Numbered from the stretch's first letter, positions 35,952 through 48,423 are shown. The stretch: DNA of 64,000 bases from Sarocladium kiliense (GCA_030734395.1 JAUZTG010000020.1:1178001-1242000); one strand, 5' to 3'. The notes: generated by a model from the sequence alone, not told the origin. Translations and numbers: made by a program.

Positions 35952-37738
35952 TGGGACCGGGGCCGTCGGCCAGTTGAGCAGTCAACGTGCTACTTCTTTT
36001 TGCACATAAGGTTAAATACCTTGGTTTGCTACCATCTTCTGCATAGATCAAGCAACTACAACTCACGCCTATACGACATTTTGCTTTCTTAGTTTTTGTC
36101 TTCTTGCCTTTGTTTTATTCTTTATCTCGCTTTTCTTCTGGACATTGCGGCGTAGATGGAGCAGGGAAATGGAAACAGGGTACACACAACGGAGGATTCG
36201 TCACATACCACACTCGTTGATACAACTGGACGTTCAGGTTTTCGTTTATTCTTTTACTGGTACAAAAGGGGGGGGGGGGGGGGGTTTACGTGCAACCTTT
36301 TGGCCGCTCGTGAGATGGGAGATTCAGGAGCTGGAAAGGGATCATACCGAGTCTTCTTTGGTAAGACTTGATGGAATGGGAGGATGTGATACCCCGTGCG
36401 GCTGAGTAAAGTGGTAGAGGATTCAGCTGAGGCTGAACTGGATGCTGTATGGAAGTTCGTTGGCTAGTGCATGCAAAAGGAAGAAGTGTCAAATCTCCAT
36501 GTCATGTCCACAAGTGAAGATGTTGGTACGCTCCGTTGATCTGCCTATCTCATTGGCATTGTACTCAACTCAAGCTTTGCAAAATCGCCCCGAAACGACA
36601 GTGAGGGGGTGGACATCGACATCGCGGCGGACTAAGCGTCACGTCACCTCGACCTCTACGCCATACAAACTTGCCTATTACCATGGGTTCCCGTCCTCAA
36701 AAGCTCGGACTCTTAGTTGGATGTTAGAAATTAAGTTTGTCTACACAATCAATCCACGTGACTACCACTGACATTATCTTAATTCCCTCGTTATAGCTCC
36801 CTCCGACCGTGCATAATGCAGATGCAAGTCACCACCGCGCCGTCGAAGGGGCTCGGAGCCAAGCCCAGCCGTCGCCTCAGACCCCTTACACTTCACGTCT
36901 CAGCACATCTGACCGGGCCGGTTACAGCCCTCCCCCCTTAACCTCCCATCATTTGACCAGTAACTCAGACACCAGGTCAAGTCACCACGTTTCGGCACGC
37001 GCAATGTTCAGGTTCAGTGTGTCTTTCCATTCATCGTCACCTCCATCCCGCCTCAGCTTCCAACCACTATAGTGTACAAGTTCTTTTTCCCTGTCTTTGT
37101 TTTCGGTCTTTTCTAGTGCAAACCTTGGAATACCAATACAGACCACCTGAAGTTGTAGTGATCCCAATGGAAGCCCCTCCTGTCATGAAAAACAAAAAAG
37201 GCCCAAAGGAACCCGGCAGTCTATATTGGTATCTCTCCCAGCATTAAGAGCAGCGATTCATCAGCAGCACACAGAAAAGAATAAGGAAAATAAAACAAAG
37301 AGCGGTTGCTCTCTCCCTCCTCTTGTTCTCCAACCAACATTTCGTAAAAAAGAAAGTAATAAAAAGAATTGTCTCTTGTGGAAAAACAACAATAACACCC
37401 AAATCTCTCGAGATTCCCATTTCGCGTGACCATGACAACTTGTTCTTCTTCCCCATTCCCCTTCGGGGAGCGGACACGACAACATGGGAAATATCGACAC
37501 GAAAGGAACTGAACAGGAAAGAAACGCTGCGCATCGATCCCAGAAGGGGATAAAGTCTTGGTCAGTAAACGTCTCCCGAAGATGTGAAGAATCCCGTCGG
37601 CTGAGGTATGCTGGGAAAATGAAGAGGTCAGTCAGATAGAGCCTTTTGCTTGTCACAAATGGATTTCTCTGCTTTGCTAGTCAGTTCCATCGCTGAACGG
37701 TGATTCGTGTTGTCATTGAGGTTCCATCTGGAAGACGC
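35952..37738. other. convergent spacer with no gene
   Basis: This lies between the 3' ends of the RING ligase gene (plus) and the repeat-containing secreted protein gene (minus). No coding region is supported. It contains a 17-G homopolymer and an A-rich stretch near 37270-37400 that probably belongs to the 3' UTR of one or both genes. Confidence 0.5.
36268..36284. repeat. G17 homopolymer tract
   Basis: Seventeen consecutive G residues, about 320 bp past the RING ligase stop codon. The length may be uncertain, since such runs are error-prone in sequencing. Confidence 0.85.
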
Positions 37739-39545
37739 TTAAGCCAGGTCCGACACGCAGGAAGCCACCTGAGCATTGCAATCCGAGAGGGCCACGCCGT
37801 TGAGTTCCCCTCTGTTCACAGCATCGGAGCAGGCGTTCATTTGAATGTCGCAAGCGCGTTGCGCTGCCGCCTGCTTCGTGGTGAAGGAGTTGCCGTTGCA
37901 GCCGAAGGGACGGTCAGCATCGCCAGTCTCAACCACCTCCGGGGCGGTGATCCCGCCGATGGCGCCGTTGTTGGCTCCTCCGTCGCCGCCATTAGTTCCT
38001 TCCCCGGCCCCGTCCCCGGCCCCGGAATCCCCGGAACCCGCCGAATCCCCCTCCGAACCCGTCTGGTCGCCACCATCAGCATTGTTACCGCCATCGTTGT
38101 CTGAGGGGTTCTCACTGTTGCCGCCGCCGCCGCCGTTGTTGTTACCACCGTTCTGGTCACCACCGGCGTTCTGGTCGCCGCCAGCATTCTGGTCACCACC
38201 TGCGTTTTGGTCGCCACCTTGGTCACCGCCCGCATTCTGGTCACCGCCCTGGTCACCACCGGCGTTTTGGTCGCCGCCCTGATCGCCGCCAGCATTCTGG
38301 TCACCGCCCTGGTCACCACCGGCATTCTGGTCACCACCGGCGTTCTGGTCGCCGCCAGCATTCTGGTCACCACCGGCATTCTGGTCACCGCCCTGGTCAC
38401 CACCGGCGTTTTGGTCGCCGCCCTGATCGCCGCCAGCATTCTGATCACCACCTTGATCACCGCCGGCATTCTGGTCGCCGCCCTGGTCGCCACCGGCATT
38501 CTGGTCACCACCGTTGTTACCACCGTTGTTGCCACCGTTGTTGCCGCCGTTGTTGCCGCCGTTGTTGCCGCCACCATTGCCGCCTACAGTGAATCGGACG
38601 CAATCATCCTGACCACCACGCTGGGCGACAGGCATGAGAACAGGCTGGTGGTTGGCTGCGGAGGACATGGTGCAAAGACGATAATTGCCGGCGGGGAGAC
38701 CGCCAGTAACATCGGCAGTGAGAAGACCCTGGTCGTTGGCAGGAGTGTTGATACCTTTGAAGAAGACGAACTGAGTGGCATCAAGGGGTTGGGTGGGGTT
38801 GAGGTCACCGCCCAGGTCCTGCACAGTCACGTGGGTATGACCGATGATGTTGCCAGCGCCATCAAGATCCTGAGGAGCGGCGTAGTAGGTGTTGGCAGGG
38901 TTCGTGAAGGTACCAGGAGCAAAGTTGTTCATGCGGACCTCGATGGTGAAGTCCTGGTCAGCAGCAACATCGTCACCGTTCTGGGGGTTGGTGATGATGC
39001 TGGAAACCATGTTTCCGGTTCCAGGAATCTTACCCATAGCTACGACATCAATTAGTAGTGTAGGCTGAACAATGATGAAGACATTCACTTACGGATACCG
39101 TTGCAGGAGCCTCCCTCTTTCTGCTCACCGTTGGTAGTTTCTGTACCCGTGCAGAAGTTGATGAAGTTGTCGGGGTCACTTTGACTTGTCAGCTTCCACA
39201 CAAGCGTCTCTCCTGTTGCTCTACGTACGTCTGGGATGGAGACTGGCCAGCATCCTGATCGGCTTGGCCGTCGTTGTTAGAGGCATCCTGACGGTTCTCA
39301 TCAAGGAGAGTAGCGCCACCGCCACCGCCGTTGTTGTTGTTATCGCCTCCATTGTTGTTGTTGTCGTTGCCACCGTTGTTATTGTTTCCACCATTGTTGC
39401 CTCCGTTGTTCCCGCCGTTGTTGTTCCCGCCACCGAACTGACGGCGAGCGAGAGCACGATCCAGCGGGGTTCTGCGGCTCAGAGCAGCGGCCTCGGAGAG
39501 GACCGAGAGACCCGCGAGGGTGATGAGTGCGGCCTTGATTTGCAT
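37739..39545 (-). CDS. secreted fungal protein with Asn/Gly and Gly-Gly-Asp-Gln repeats
   Basis: Exons 39545-39229, 39184-39093 and 39039-37739 sum to 1710 nt, 569 aa. It has a signal peptide (MQIKAALITLAGLSVLSEAA), then a likely Kex2 site (LARR before QFGGG) and an Asn/Gly-rich low-complexity stretch. The conserved core after the first intron includes DPDNFINFCTGTETTNGEQ, SCNGIPMGKIPG, IIGHTHVTVQDL, FVFFKGIN and GLPAGNYRLCTMSSAANHQP. I recognise this core from a widespread family of fungal secreted proteins, some of them misnamed 'ribosomal protein s17' in databases; its biochemical role is unknown. After the core come a GGN(N) run, a long GGDQ/GGDQNA repeat array, an acidic Gly/Ser stretch and a C-terminal four-Cys segment (FGCNGNSF, RACDIQMNAC, SDCNAQVASC) of the kind seen at the ends of fungal wall proteins. 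Surface or matrix location is inferred. Confidence 0.88.
38150..38520. repeat. nested tandem repeat coding for GGDQ/GGDQNA units
   Basis: The array lies inside the secreted-protein gene. It encodes 14 QNA-containing units in which blocks with an extra GGDQ spacer alternate with direct GGDQNA units, and this order occurs twice. A 68-nt stretch at 38232-38299 recurs identically at 38376-38443, 144 nt away, showing a recent internal duplication. All units are multiples of 3 nt, so length changes keep frame. Confidence 0.85.
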
Positions 39546-42491
39546 TGTGAAGACTCGGGGAGATGTGCAGAAGTGCAAGTCGGGTTGATGAACCGGAGAA
39601 AGATGATCCGTCAACGTTGTTGTAAGAGACAATTCGTTTTGGTGCCAGACCGTATTGAAGCGAATAAAAGATATGCCGAAATGAAGGAGAGACGTTTGAA
39701 TGGTCACAGACTCATCAAAGCACCGTTGGAAAGGGGTCTCGAAAGGAACGAATGGAAAGACACACACTACCAGCGTTGGAGAAGAAAAAGAGAAGAGGTG
39801 AGGGAGAGAAAGAAAGTGATGAGGGAGAAGAAGAGATGGGAGGAAGATAAAACAAGAACGAGGAGGACGGACGCCACAAATAGTCGAGCACCAGAAGTAC
39901 GTCTCGAAACTTTGAAACCACTTTAGCACGCCTCCGACGCTGAGCAATGGCAGATTGACTAGGGATGAGAGCATGGTGGGATAGAAATCCCATACATCCG
40001 GCAAGGATCCATCCTGGAAGCCCGTGCCAGGGTGTGAGAGGGACGCCATGGCGTTGACATGGCTTCGGACCGGGGTGGGTTTGCCAATGCTGTTCCTGAC
40101 GGGCCTGCAGTTTGCAGTGCTGTTTCCACGAGACTCTGGGCTCAAGATTTGCTTGTGGAGAAGAAGGCAGGGTTGCACCTCAAACTCAGCGAGCAGCAGC
40201 CTGGGCCATTGTTCCGGCGCAGGGCATCGCGCCAAGGGGGTGGACAGTTTCCAGAGACTGGGGCGCTTCAGGGCTGGCACAGACCGATCATCGTCATGGT
40301 GGGGAGGCAGTGATGTCCTGCGCGTTGAGATGACAATGTGATAGAACCGCGGCTGTGGAGATGCAGAGGAGGGTAGCGTTGACAGCCGAGCCAAAGTGCA
40401 AGAGGTAAAGATGAGCTTTGCGACATGGGGCGTCGTCGAGATGCGGCTCTCTTTGTCGCAGGAGGTGTGTCGCATGTGGAAGGATGTGGGGCGCTGTCCG
40501 GGGTCCTCCTTCCCGGGTCAGGGGTCCCGAGTAGCGAATCACAAGCTGTAGAATGGATGACTAACACTGGTCGTGTACAGTGGCCTCGCTGTAGAATGGG
40601 GGAGGTGCAAAGGGGACCCCTGCTCCTTCCCTCCCCTTACACTGTTTCGCTTTCTGGTGACACCGCACGTGAAGCACGAGACGAGACAGCGAAGCCTCCT
40701 TGACGCCCCTCCCGTCCCCTGTGTCACAGCTTTTTGGGGGTCTCCGACTCACTGATTCAACGGACTACAGCGGTGTTGGTGACTTGACAGGGCTGGGCAC
40801 CTCGCTCTTCGGGCAGTCTCCGGCGAGCTTCATCGTGTTGCACATCACTGCCCGATGTAGCTTTCCATCGCGCTTGTGCTCCCTCTAAAATACTGTAAAT
40901 GTGTTGTAGTGATCGACTTCATCCCGATCGTAGCCGCCGCGTTTTGCTGGCGTCTGGCGATTAAGGTCCGGTGTTGTACGAAGCGCCAGCATCGGTGCAT
41001 TGTCAGCCAGTCAGTCCATTGTCCAGTATTTGCGGCTCCTCTGACGTGAAGGTCCTTGCAGAAGCTGGCTCTTTGGTTAATTCTCCATAGTTGGCAGCCT
41101 ATCCCGTTTCCTATGACAAACGAGCGTTTCCTAGCAACGCTCAGCCCTCAGTCTTGAACCCATGGCCCTATATCAGATCCCTCACCGATATCACCTTCAC
41201 AAGACCCTCAACTCACGCCATTCACAGGGTCCTCCCAACAGGTCGACTGTTAGTCCTTTTGCAGCTCACATACCACTAGGACTAACAAGAGCCATTTCCT
41301 CAAACAGGCATCGTGACAGGCCCGTGTCGCACCTCCTGGCTCGGCCAAGCCTCAAGATTCTTGCCGAAACTGCCATTGCCATACCCCCTGGTCTCTCGTC
41401 TGCTCACACACCTCTATTCTCCAGATTTCGATCGCATTGCGTCCAATTGGCTGCCTCGTCAGACGGTTCTGTTCGTAGCTGTGGACAGCAACGGTCTACA
41501 TTCAGCCTGCCGGCGCATTGCCTGTCACACAGTCTGGGGCCTGAACAACCTTCATTCCATCTCATCTTTTGAGTTGGTGCGCGTGCGCACGCTTTTGCTC
41601 CCCTGCGACTCTCGGCTATTGCTTCTTTGCGGACCAGCCTGCCGCAGAGTTCAGGCGACGAACTCATGGTTCAAACATCTTGATCCTCCTTGCTGACCTC
41701 CCTGCATCGAGCTTCATGGTTTGGATAAACTCCGTTCGGGTCTTGGTCTTCGTACGAAGCTGTCAAATTCAGTATATGGACCAATAAAGCCCTTTGATCG
41801 AGTTGCTTGCCGGGCTCCGACCACTGCCTGTTCCCCCCTGTTCTACTGTTTTCTCAGGCCAGCCTGCCGAGGAAGCCCGCAGCCCTCGTGAAACCGTAGC
41901 CAGCATCTATCAGCCCGGCCCCAAACATGCCTTGAAACTCTTCACGCGATGGATACATAGAGAGCCGTCGTAGGGCAACCCAATCAAAGGCCGTCCTTCC
42001 CTTCCTCCTATCCCCAACAAGCTTCGCCTGAACGTGCTCACAATCAGACCTTCTCGCCCTTCCCCCTGCCTCATATGTCCCCTCTTTCGTTTCTCGTTCT
42101 CTTCGGCTCCTGATCGTCGTGTTGCAGGGCCTCCATGCACACACTCACACATATCGAACATTCTGCCCGCATCTGGACACCAGGGGGGCTGACTCCTATG
42201 ATGATGTGATCAAAGGAGGTTTCCCACACTGAGATCCTGAGCGCAACAGAAACGCTCGGCATCCGATGTAACCGAAAAGCCAAATTGCCAGTCTTGAGAC
42301 GATCCCGAGCCTGCTAGGGACACATATCAGACCACTTCTACAGTGGAAAACATTGTTTGCCAGAGCCAAGTTCCTAACCCCTACCCTGACATGACAAGCC
42401 CTCCACCTTCTTTGCTCATCTGTCATGGGATTATGGTTCCGGACGAAACTGTCACCGGCTGACCGCATCGCCACGAAAACAGTCTGTCCCT
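39546..42491. other. 2.9 kb without a supported gene
   Basis: It holds the upstream region of the secreted repeat protein (start at 39545) and the 3' flank of the S1/P1 nuclease gene. The stretch next to 39545 is purine-rich on the given strand (39770-39870), so C/T-rich on the sense strand of that gene, as expected for its leader. Other frames are short and unrecognised. Confidence 0.5.
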
Positions 42492-43514
42492 TCAAAGTTC
42501 CGCGCTGACATCTCCGGCCTTTTGCCGAGCCTCGTATTCCTTCGCGATGCCATCCAGCCACGCCGCCAGCCTGAATCCTGCACGTGCGACCTGCTTCTCG
42601 ATCACGGGACCGGCCTTCTGGAAGTATTCGCCTCCGAGTTCCTGACCGACGATAGCCTTGGGTCCTTCGGGGAACACTGTGCGGAGCGTCAGAAAACATG
42701 CTGGTTCCAATACGTATACAGTCTTCACTTACCGTGGGAACAAACAAGCGCATTTGCCTCCCGCGACCAAGCCATGGCAGTCTTCATCGGTTCGCTAAAG
42801 TCCATCTCGCTGAGCCATTCGTCCTTCTCCTCCGCGAACTTGCCGTCCGTAATCTCAACGACAAGCTGGTTCGCCCACTTCGCAGCAATAGGGTATGGCT
42901 TTCCACGCGCTCCACCAATCCACTTCTCGGCGATGGAGCTGTCCCAGACATGGTGCAGGTTGTAGTCTCGCCCATCCCACTTCACGTAAATCCCATTTCC
43001 ACCACGCTGAACGTCCTCGTTATGCAGTGGCTGGTGCAGATCTTCGACGAAATGCAAAACAAACTTCGATGCCTGCATGCGCCGCCAAGGCGGGAGCTCG
43101 GTGTCGAGAGCCTGGGCTGTATAGTTTGCGAGGGCAGTGATGATGCAGCCGTCGTCCTTGCAGTCGCGTTCAAAGTCGACATTGCAGGATTCCGGCGGGT
43201 TGTCGTGGGCGTCGATGAAGTGAAAGTTCTTCGTGAAACGACCCCATTTCGTGTAACGAATCGAGTCGGCCCATGTCGCTACCTTTGCAAGATAGTCGTC
43301 GTCGTCATTTCGTAGCAGCTCCTGGAAGTGAGCCTGGGTTGTGTTCTCCACAAAGTGACTAGCAATAAAGGCAGCGGTGATATGGCCAAGACCTAGGTGG
43401 CTCTTGTCAGTGACTCTCACGTTGAGCGACTGGAAGTTGTATCTTACTGCCCCAAGCTACAGCACCGGGCGCAAGCAGCAGCCCAGCAGCTGCGATGTTG
43501 AGTGAGGCCCTCAT
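42492..43514 (-). CDS. secreted S1/P1-type zinc nuclease
   Basis: Exons 43514-43448, 43392-42733 and 42676-42492 give 303 aa, normal for the family. S1/P1 nucleases degrade single-stranded DNA and RNA and remove 3' phosphates, using three zinc ions. A signal peptide (MRASLNIAAAGLLLAPGAVA) ends directly before the Trp that becomes the N-terminus and a zinc ligand. All expected ligands are visible: W21 and the His of WGSLGH (the splice joins WG to SLGH), the Asp in ATWADSIRY, the His in NFHFIDAHD, His/Asp/His in LHFVEDLHQPLH, and His/Asp in LHHVWDS. Cys residues in SCNVDFERDCKDDGC fit the family disulphides. It is secreted, probably for nucleic-acid scavenging. Nothing is missing, so it should be active. 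Confidence 0.95.
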
Positions 43515-44829
43515 GGCTCACTGCTGGTGGAGATAGTAGCAACGCGAACACTGTTTCAATACTGCGGTAACGGTCAAGGCTCAGATAAAAAAGATACGGT
43601 AGCAATGGATCAATAAAGGCAGTGTAGAAGGACAACAAACGCGTCTTGAGAAACGCGCGAAGTCGAATTGCGGCCTGTTCACGCGGCCAGACACGACGTC
43701 AGTGGTGATTGAGCTGTGCTTGGGTGCCTATCGGATCGGCGTGCAAGTTGCTGCGGGAACGGGGCTGAGCGAATCAGCTGGTGTGGGCTCTGCACACGTG
43801 AAACCTTCCGTCACAAGACGTCCTGAACAACGGAAATGTGTTGAGACCAGCTGAGTATAGGATGCCTTACTCATAGATCCTTTGTTTGATGCATAGGAAA
43901 ACGGACTGCCGATGTGAATTTCGCTTCTGAATGGCAACGGAGGCCTCTTGTCAATCTTTGAGCTGGTGGACAAGCTATGAGCAAGCATGCACTATGAGTA
44001 CCGCCGATAAAGTCACGAATCCGATTCATAAGTAACAGTTATATAAATTTATAAGGTGTGTGGTCATTTCTGTTGTTAAATCGGGTCCCATCTGGACATA
44101 TCAATCTTGATTGTCTGCGTCCAACATCCTGCACTGGGTACGTACCTGAGGCAGTAGGTCAAGCCCGTGGCAGCTTCATGCAGGTGTGAGAGTCATGCTT
44201 GGAAAGGGTGTGCGCCACGGAAGACCCCGACGTAACTCTAAAGATGAATGGAATCGACTAGAGTTTTTCCAGAAAGACCCTTCACTCTTGAAGCTAAAAA
44301 GATGATCATTGTATGATGCAGTTCCTGCTCTCTCGAGCACGATTGATGCCAGCAATGAATGAGAACCTGAATGACAGCGTCCTATAGGGTATCAAACTGA
44401 CCCGCGAGCACTCGCGATAAGGGGCAACAACGGTGATAAGATAGAAGATAAGCATGTCTGACTCCAGCTGGGGTAATGCGTCCAACGCCGATCACGGAAC
44501 ACCCAATGCGGTAGGCGGCTGCAGCGCTTGCAGTGGTGGTTGGTGGTGCTGAACCCCGCTGTGCGTCACACGGAGTCCGTCCCAGCCAATGCCACAGCGC
44601 CTTTTGCCAACCACCACCTGTGGACCTGCAGCCTGCCGCCGCCTGATAAGGATTTGTCGGCTTTGGCGATATCCTTCCTCCACCACCAGCGACAGACCGA
44701 CCACCTGACCACACGCTGCAATCTGACTGCTTAAGCGAGGGTTCTGGCAATCAATCCCTCAAATCGACTCTCTGGTGTCGCTTTTTCTTCTTCGACACTC
44801 CCTCAAGCGGTCGAAAACCTATTGCGATC
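43515..44829. promoter_or_regulatory. divergent spacer, nuclease and PQ-loop transporter genes
   Basis: 1.3 kb upstream of two divergent genes. An AT-rich TATATAAATTTATAA stretch lies at 44040-44054, too far (about 530 bp) from the nuclease start to call a TATA box with confidence. No other motif was identified. Confidence 0.4.
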
Positions 44830-46128
44830 ATGTATCCCGTCGCGACGCTCGCTGTCCAGGCGGCGGCACACACTCTGCCTTTCACCAAGGCTCTGTCTGG
44901 TATCTTCGGCAGCATCAGCCTCACAGCCTGGATATGCCTCCTCGTGAGTGCCTCGACATTCAAGGACTGTTTGCGATCAGCAATTTGAGACTGACTTGCT
45001 TCCTAGCTCCCCCAACTCGTTGCCAATTACAAGGCGAAGAGCGCCGATGGCCTCAGCATGGCTTTCCTTATCGTGTGGCTGCTTGGTGATGTTACGAACC
45101 TCATAGGTAAGCCTTCTCTTGCTCTTGTCCCTCTCTCATCGGACATGGCTGTCCTTGGATTTGCCGCACGAATTGTTCTGCGAGTCTTGTCCAGGGTCGA
45201 AGTCTCTGCAGCCCTTGACGCGCTACAAGCAAAGTACGAAGTTCCGACTAATGCTGTACAGGCGCTCTCTTCACCCACCTTGCTCCGACCGCTGTCGCCC
45301 TCGCCTTCTATTTCTGCATTGCCGATCTTGTGCTCATTACCCAATGCATCTACTATAATGCTCGCAACGCTCGACGCGTCTCCCGCATGGAGCGACACAA
45401 TTCTGGCGAGATTGACGAGGATGCCCCTCTGCTCGCCCGCCGACGTAGCTCTTCCCTGGGCCTCCCGGGCTCTCACCGCCGCCGAACGACACATACCGAA
45501 TCCTCTATCGAGCCGATTCGAAAAGTATTGGCCGGTGAGGACGAGACACAAGACAGCCGCCCTTGGCTGCACAACTCTTTGAGCTTGTTGGCTGTATACT
45601 CGGTCGGTTTCGCTGGATGGTTCCTGTCGTACAAGGCTGGTGCTTGGGATACCAAGGAGCCCGATACCCCCGCCGATCCTACCGATATGCAGAACCCTAC
45701 CCAGTTTATCGGCATGTGTCTGGGCTATATCAGCGCTGTGCTGTACCTCTGGTGAGTTAACCCAGCTCGAACATGCTCGAAAGGCGAACAAAAGCTAACA
45801 AGGTGTCATAGCGCCCGTATCCCGCAAATTGTTAAGAACTACAATGAGAAGTCTTGCGAGGGTAAGATACCCTGATTAAATTTATTTTGCCCAGATGCTA
45901 ATTGACGAAGGTCTCGCGCTTCTGTTCTTCATGCTCTCTCTCACAGGCAACCTGACATACGGCATCAGCCTCGTGTTCTACTCCCAGGAGAAGAAGTACC
46001 TGATTACAACCATTCCATGGCTCCTCGGATCGCTGGGCACCATCATTGAAGACTGCATCATCTTTGTGCAGTTCCGGATGTACGACGGCAACACCAAGAC
46101 CATGACCGCCACTGTCGAGACCGATTAA
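44830..46128 (+). CDS. PQ-loop repeat vacuolar transporter (Ypq/PQLC2 type)
   Basis: Five exons (44830-44943, 45007-45106, 45262-45751, 45812-45861, 45911-46128) give 323 aa. PQ-loop proteins of the Ypq1-3/Rtc2/PQLC2 group are seven-helix transporters that export basic amino acids from the vacuole or lysosome. Both diagnostic motifs are present: LLPQLVANYKAKSADGLS near residue 38 and ARIPQIVKNYNEKSCEGLA near residue 235, each with the Pro-Gln pair. The halves are joined by a cytosolic loop rich in Arg/Ser (RRRSSSLGLPGSHRRR) that contains DEDAPLL, an acidic dileucine-like sorting signal fitting vacuolar delivery. The third exon alone carries the loop. Intron 2 is 155 bp, longer than the others. 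Substrate specificity cannot be read from the sequence. Confidence 0.92.
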
Positions 46129-46968
46129 TAGATCAAGATATCTGGCACAGCGTCTGGCACAATTTATGACTGGAGGATTGATGAGGATGGATCGCCACGA
46201 TTGTGGACAAGCATCATTAGGCGTACGTGTGTTCTCTGGGCTTGCGTTTCTTGCTGGGCACGGGAAGAGACTGGGGACTTCTTCCGCAAAGGAAGCTGCC
46301 ATCTATCATGAGATTTGTTGTTTCCGGAGTAGGTTTGATTTATCATTCATAGTGTGGTTTCTGCATTCAACAGAGATCTTGACTTAAGCCTGGGCCTTAT
46401 GTTGTTTAGTGTGTCCCTTGACTGATGTCCAGGAGCGCTCTTCGTTACTGTGGCCCGATTGCAGGGCGCAGACAGAACCTCTCTTTCAGCGTCAGCCATT
46501 GAACCGGCACGCTCAGGCTGCTTGAACAGATACCATCTATCTCACACGTATGTAGCACCCTGCGACTTCACTATGGTAAGTGTAATCTAGTCCCTGGCTT
46601 TTGCCATTGAGCGAACCGGAGGGGCCAAGTACCCGTACGCGAGACTCCTGAATCTCTAGACCTCCATGTAACATGAATTCACTAGTCTGAATGGCTGATC
46701 AAGCTCTGGGTTAACCTTACTTTCTGCTCTTGATACTGCCCTCGTTGAGGGAGTTGTGTGGAGTCACAGGCGACCCTTCATTGCCCTTTCTGGTGGCGGG
46801 GCAATTTTTCAGAACTTTGGTGGGGTGCCGGTCCTCGGCGCCAGCACCGACCTCCGTCCAACATCTTCCTGACTCAATAATTTGGAGCTCCTTCAACCGA
46901 CGTAGTCTCTTGCATTCTCAAACTAGACAAAAGCTTCCAGTCGAACAGTCAGTACCAAATCAGTCACA
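46129..46968. promoter_or_regulatory. hom2 upstream region
   Basis: 840 bp between the PQ-loop transporter stop and the hom2 start. It contains a perfect Gcn4/CpcA-type site (annotated separately) and no coding region. Confidence 0.6.
46870..46876 (+). promoter_or_regulatory. Gcn4/CpcA general amino-acid control site
   Basis: TGACTCA, a perfect match to the TGASTCA element bound by Gcn4/CpcA, 93 bp upstream of the hom2 start codon. Amino-acid biosynthetic genes of fungi typically carry it, so induction on amino-acid starvation is expected. Confidence 0.65.
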
Positions 46969-48284
46969 ATGGCCAGCCAATCCCCGGTCAAGAAGTGCGG
47001 TACGTTACCTCTAGCTCTCCCCTCAAATGGGCCATCGCCACCTTTGTCGCAAATCGCTCTACCCAAGCCTTCTAATGGAAGCACATGTTGACAACTTCAT
47101 CCCGCAGGTGTCCTCGGCTGCACAGGTTCCGTCGGTCAACGATTCATCCTCCTGCTCGCTCAGCACCCGACCCTCAAGCTCCACGCCATTGGCGCCTCCT
47201 CTCGCTCCGCCGGCAAGAAGTACAAGGATGCTGTGAGATGGAAGCAGGCCTCCCCCATCGGGGATGTTGCAGACATGGTCGTTCGGGAGTGCAAGGCTTC
47301 TGAGTTCCAGGACTGCGATGTCGTCTTCAGCGGGCTGGATTCTGACGTTGCGGGAGAGATTGGTAGGTTTATGACTCTTGACTCACACGCCCTGTGAGGC
47401 TTGACTGACTTGGGATTGCAGAGATGGAGTTCGTCAAGGCTGAGATCCCTATCTTCTCCAACGCGAAGAACTACCGCCGTGATCCGCTCGTTCCCCTCGT
47501 CGTCCCTACGGTCAACCTTCCTCACCTCTCTCTCATCCCCCACCAGCGCTCCGTCTACAACCTCAAGAAGGGCTTCCTCGTCTGCAACTCCAACTGCGCC
47601 GTTATTGGTCTCGTCATCCCCTTCGCCGCTCTCCAGGCAGCTTTCGGCCCCATCTCCACCGTCAGCATTGTCACCATGCAGGCTGTCTCCGGTGCTGGCT
47701 ACCCCGGTGTGTCCAGCATGGATATCATCGACAACGTCGTTCCTTTCATCAGTGGCGAGGAGGACAAGCTTGAGACCGAGGCGCGTAAGATCCTCGGTGG
47801 TGTCGATGCCGAAGGTAAGGCATTTGTGGAGCAGGAGGGTCTCCGTGTTAGCGCTGCTTGCAACCGTGTGCCTGTCATGGACGGTCACACCGCATGTGTG
47901 AGCCTCAAGTTCGAGAGGCAGCCTGCACCGACCGCAGAGCAGTGCAAGGAGGCACTGAGGAACTACAAGTCTGAGGCTCAGACCCTCGGCTGCCCCTCTG
48001 CACCCAACCCTCCGATCAAGGTCTTTGATGAGGATGACCGGCCGCAGCCTCGTCTGGACCGTGATCTCGGCAAGGGTTACACCGTGAGCGTTGGACGTAT
48101 GCGCGAGGATGAGAGTGACATCTTCGATATCAAGTTCGTTGCTCTTAGCCACAACAGTGAGTTATTCCCTCGCGAAATAATCTGGGTTTGGAACACGCTG
48201 CTAACTACCATAACAGCCGTGATTGGCGCTGCTGGCTCCTCTATACTCAATGCCGAGGCTGCCGTCCTCAAGGGCTACATCTAG
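46969..48284 (+). CDS. hom2: aspartate-semialdehyde dehydrogenase
   Basis: Four exons (46969-46999, 47108-47362, 47422-48156, 48217-48284) give 362 aa, the normal fungal length. The enzyme reduces aspartyl-4-phosphate to aspartate semialdehyde with NADPH, the second step towards threonine, methionine and isoleucine. The NADP-binding start GVLGCTGSVGQRF is restored by the first splice. The catalytic Cys is in NSNCAVIGL (about residue 154) and the catalytic His in DGHTACVSL (about 251). SGAGYPGVSSMDIIDN and the C-terminal NTVIGAAGSSILNAE after the last splice are standard. The first exon codes only ten residues. The promoter has a TGACTCA site. The gene ends 139 bp from the convergent transcription-factor gene. 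A 330-codon antisense frame over this gene is a by-product of its codon bias. Confidence 0.97.
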
Positions 48285-48423
48285 ACGTCCATATGATATC
48301 AAAATAGACAGTGATAAAGCCATTACGATCATGAACGACACCTTGCACGTTTCACCCCAAATGGCCGTGCGATTTCCATACTCTGTGTTCCAGAGGAGAC
48401 ACAGAACCTCGCTCACCATCTGG

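Noticed and set aside
47160..48152. 330-codon open frame antisense to hom2
   Set aside because: It lies wholly opposite a certain gene with intact catalytic motifs and introns; strong codon bias of a conserved gene often opens the opposite strand. The product has no domain.
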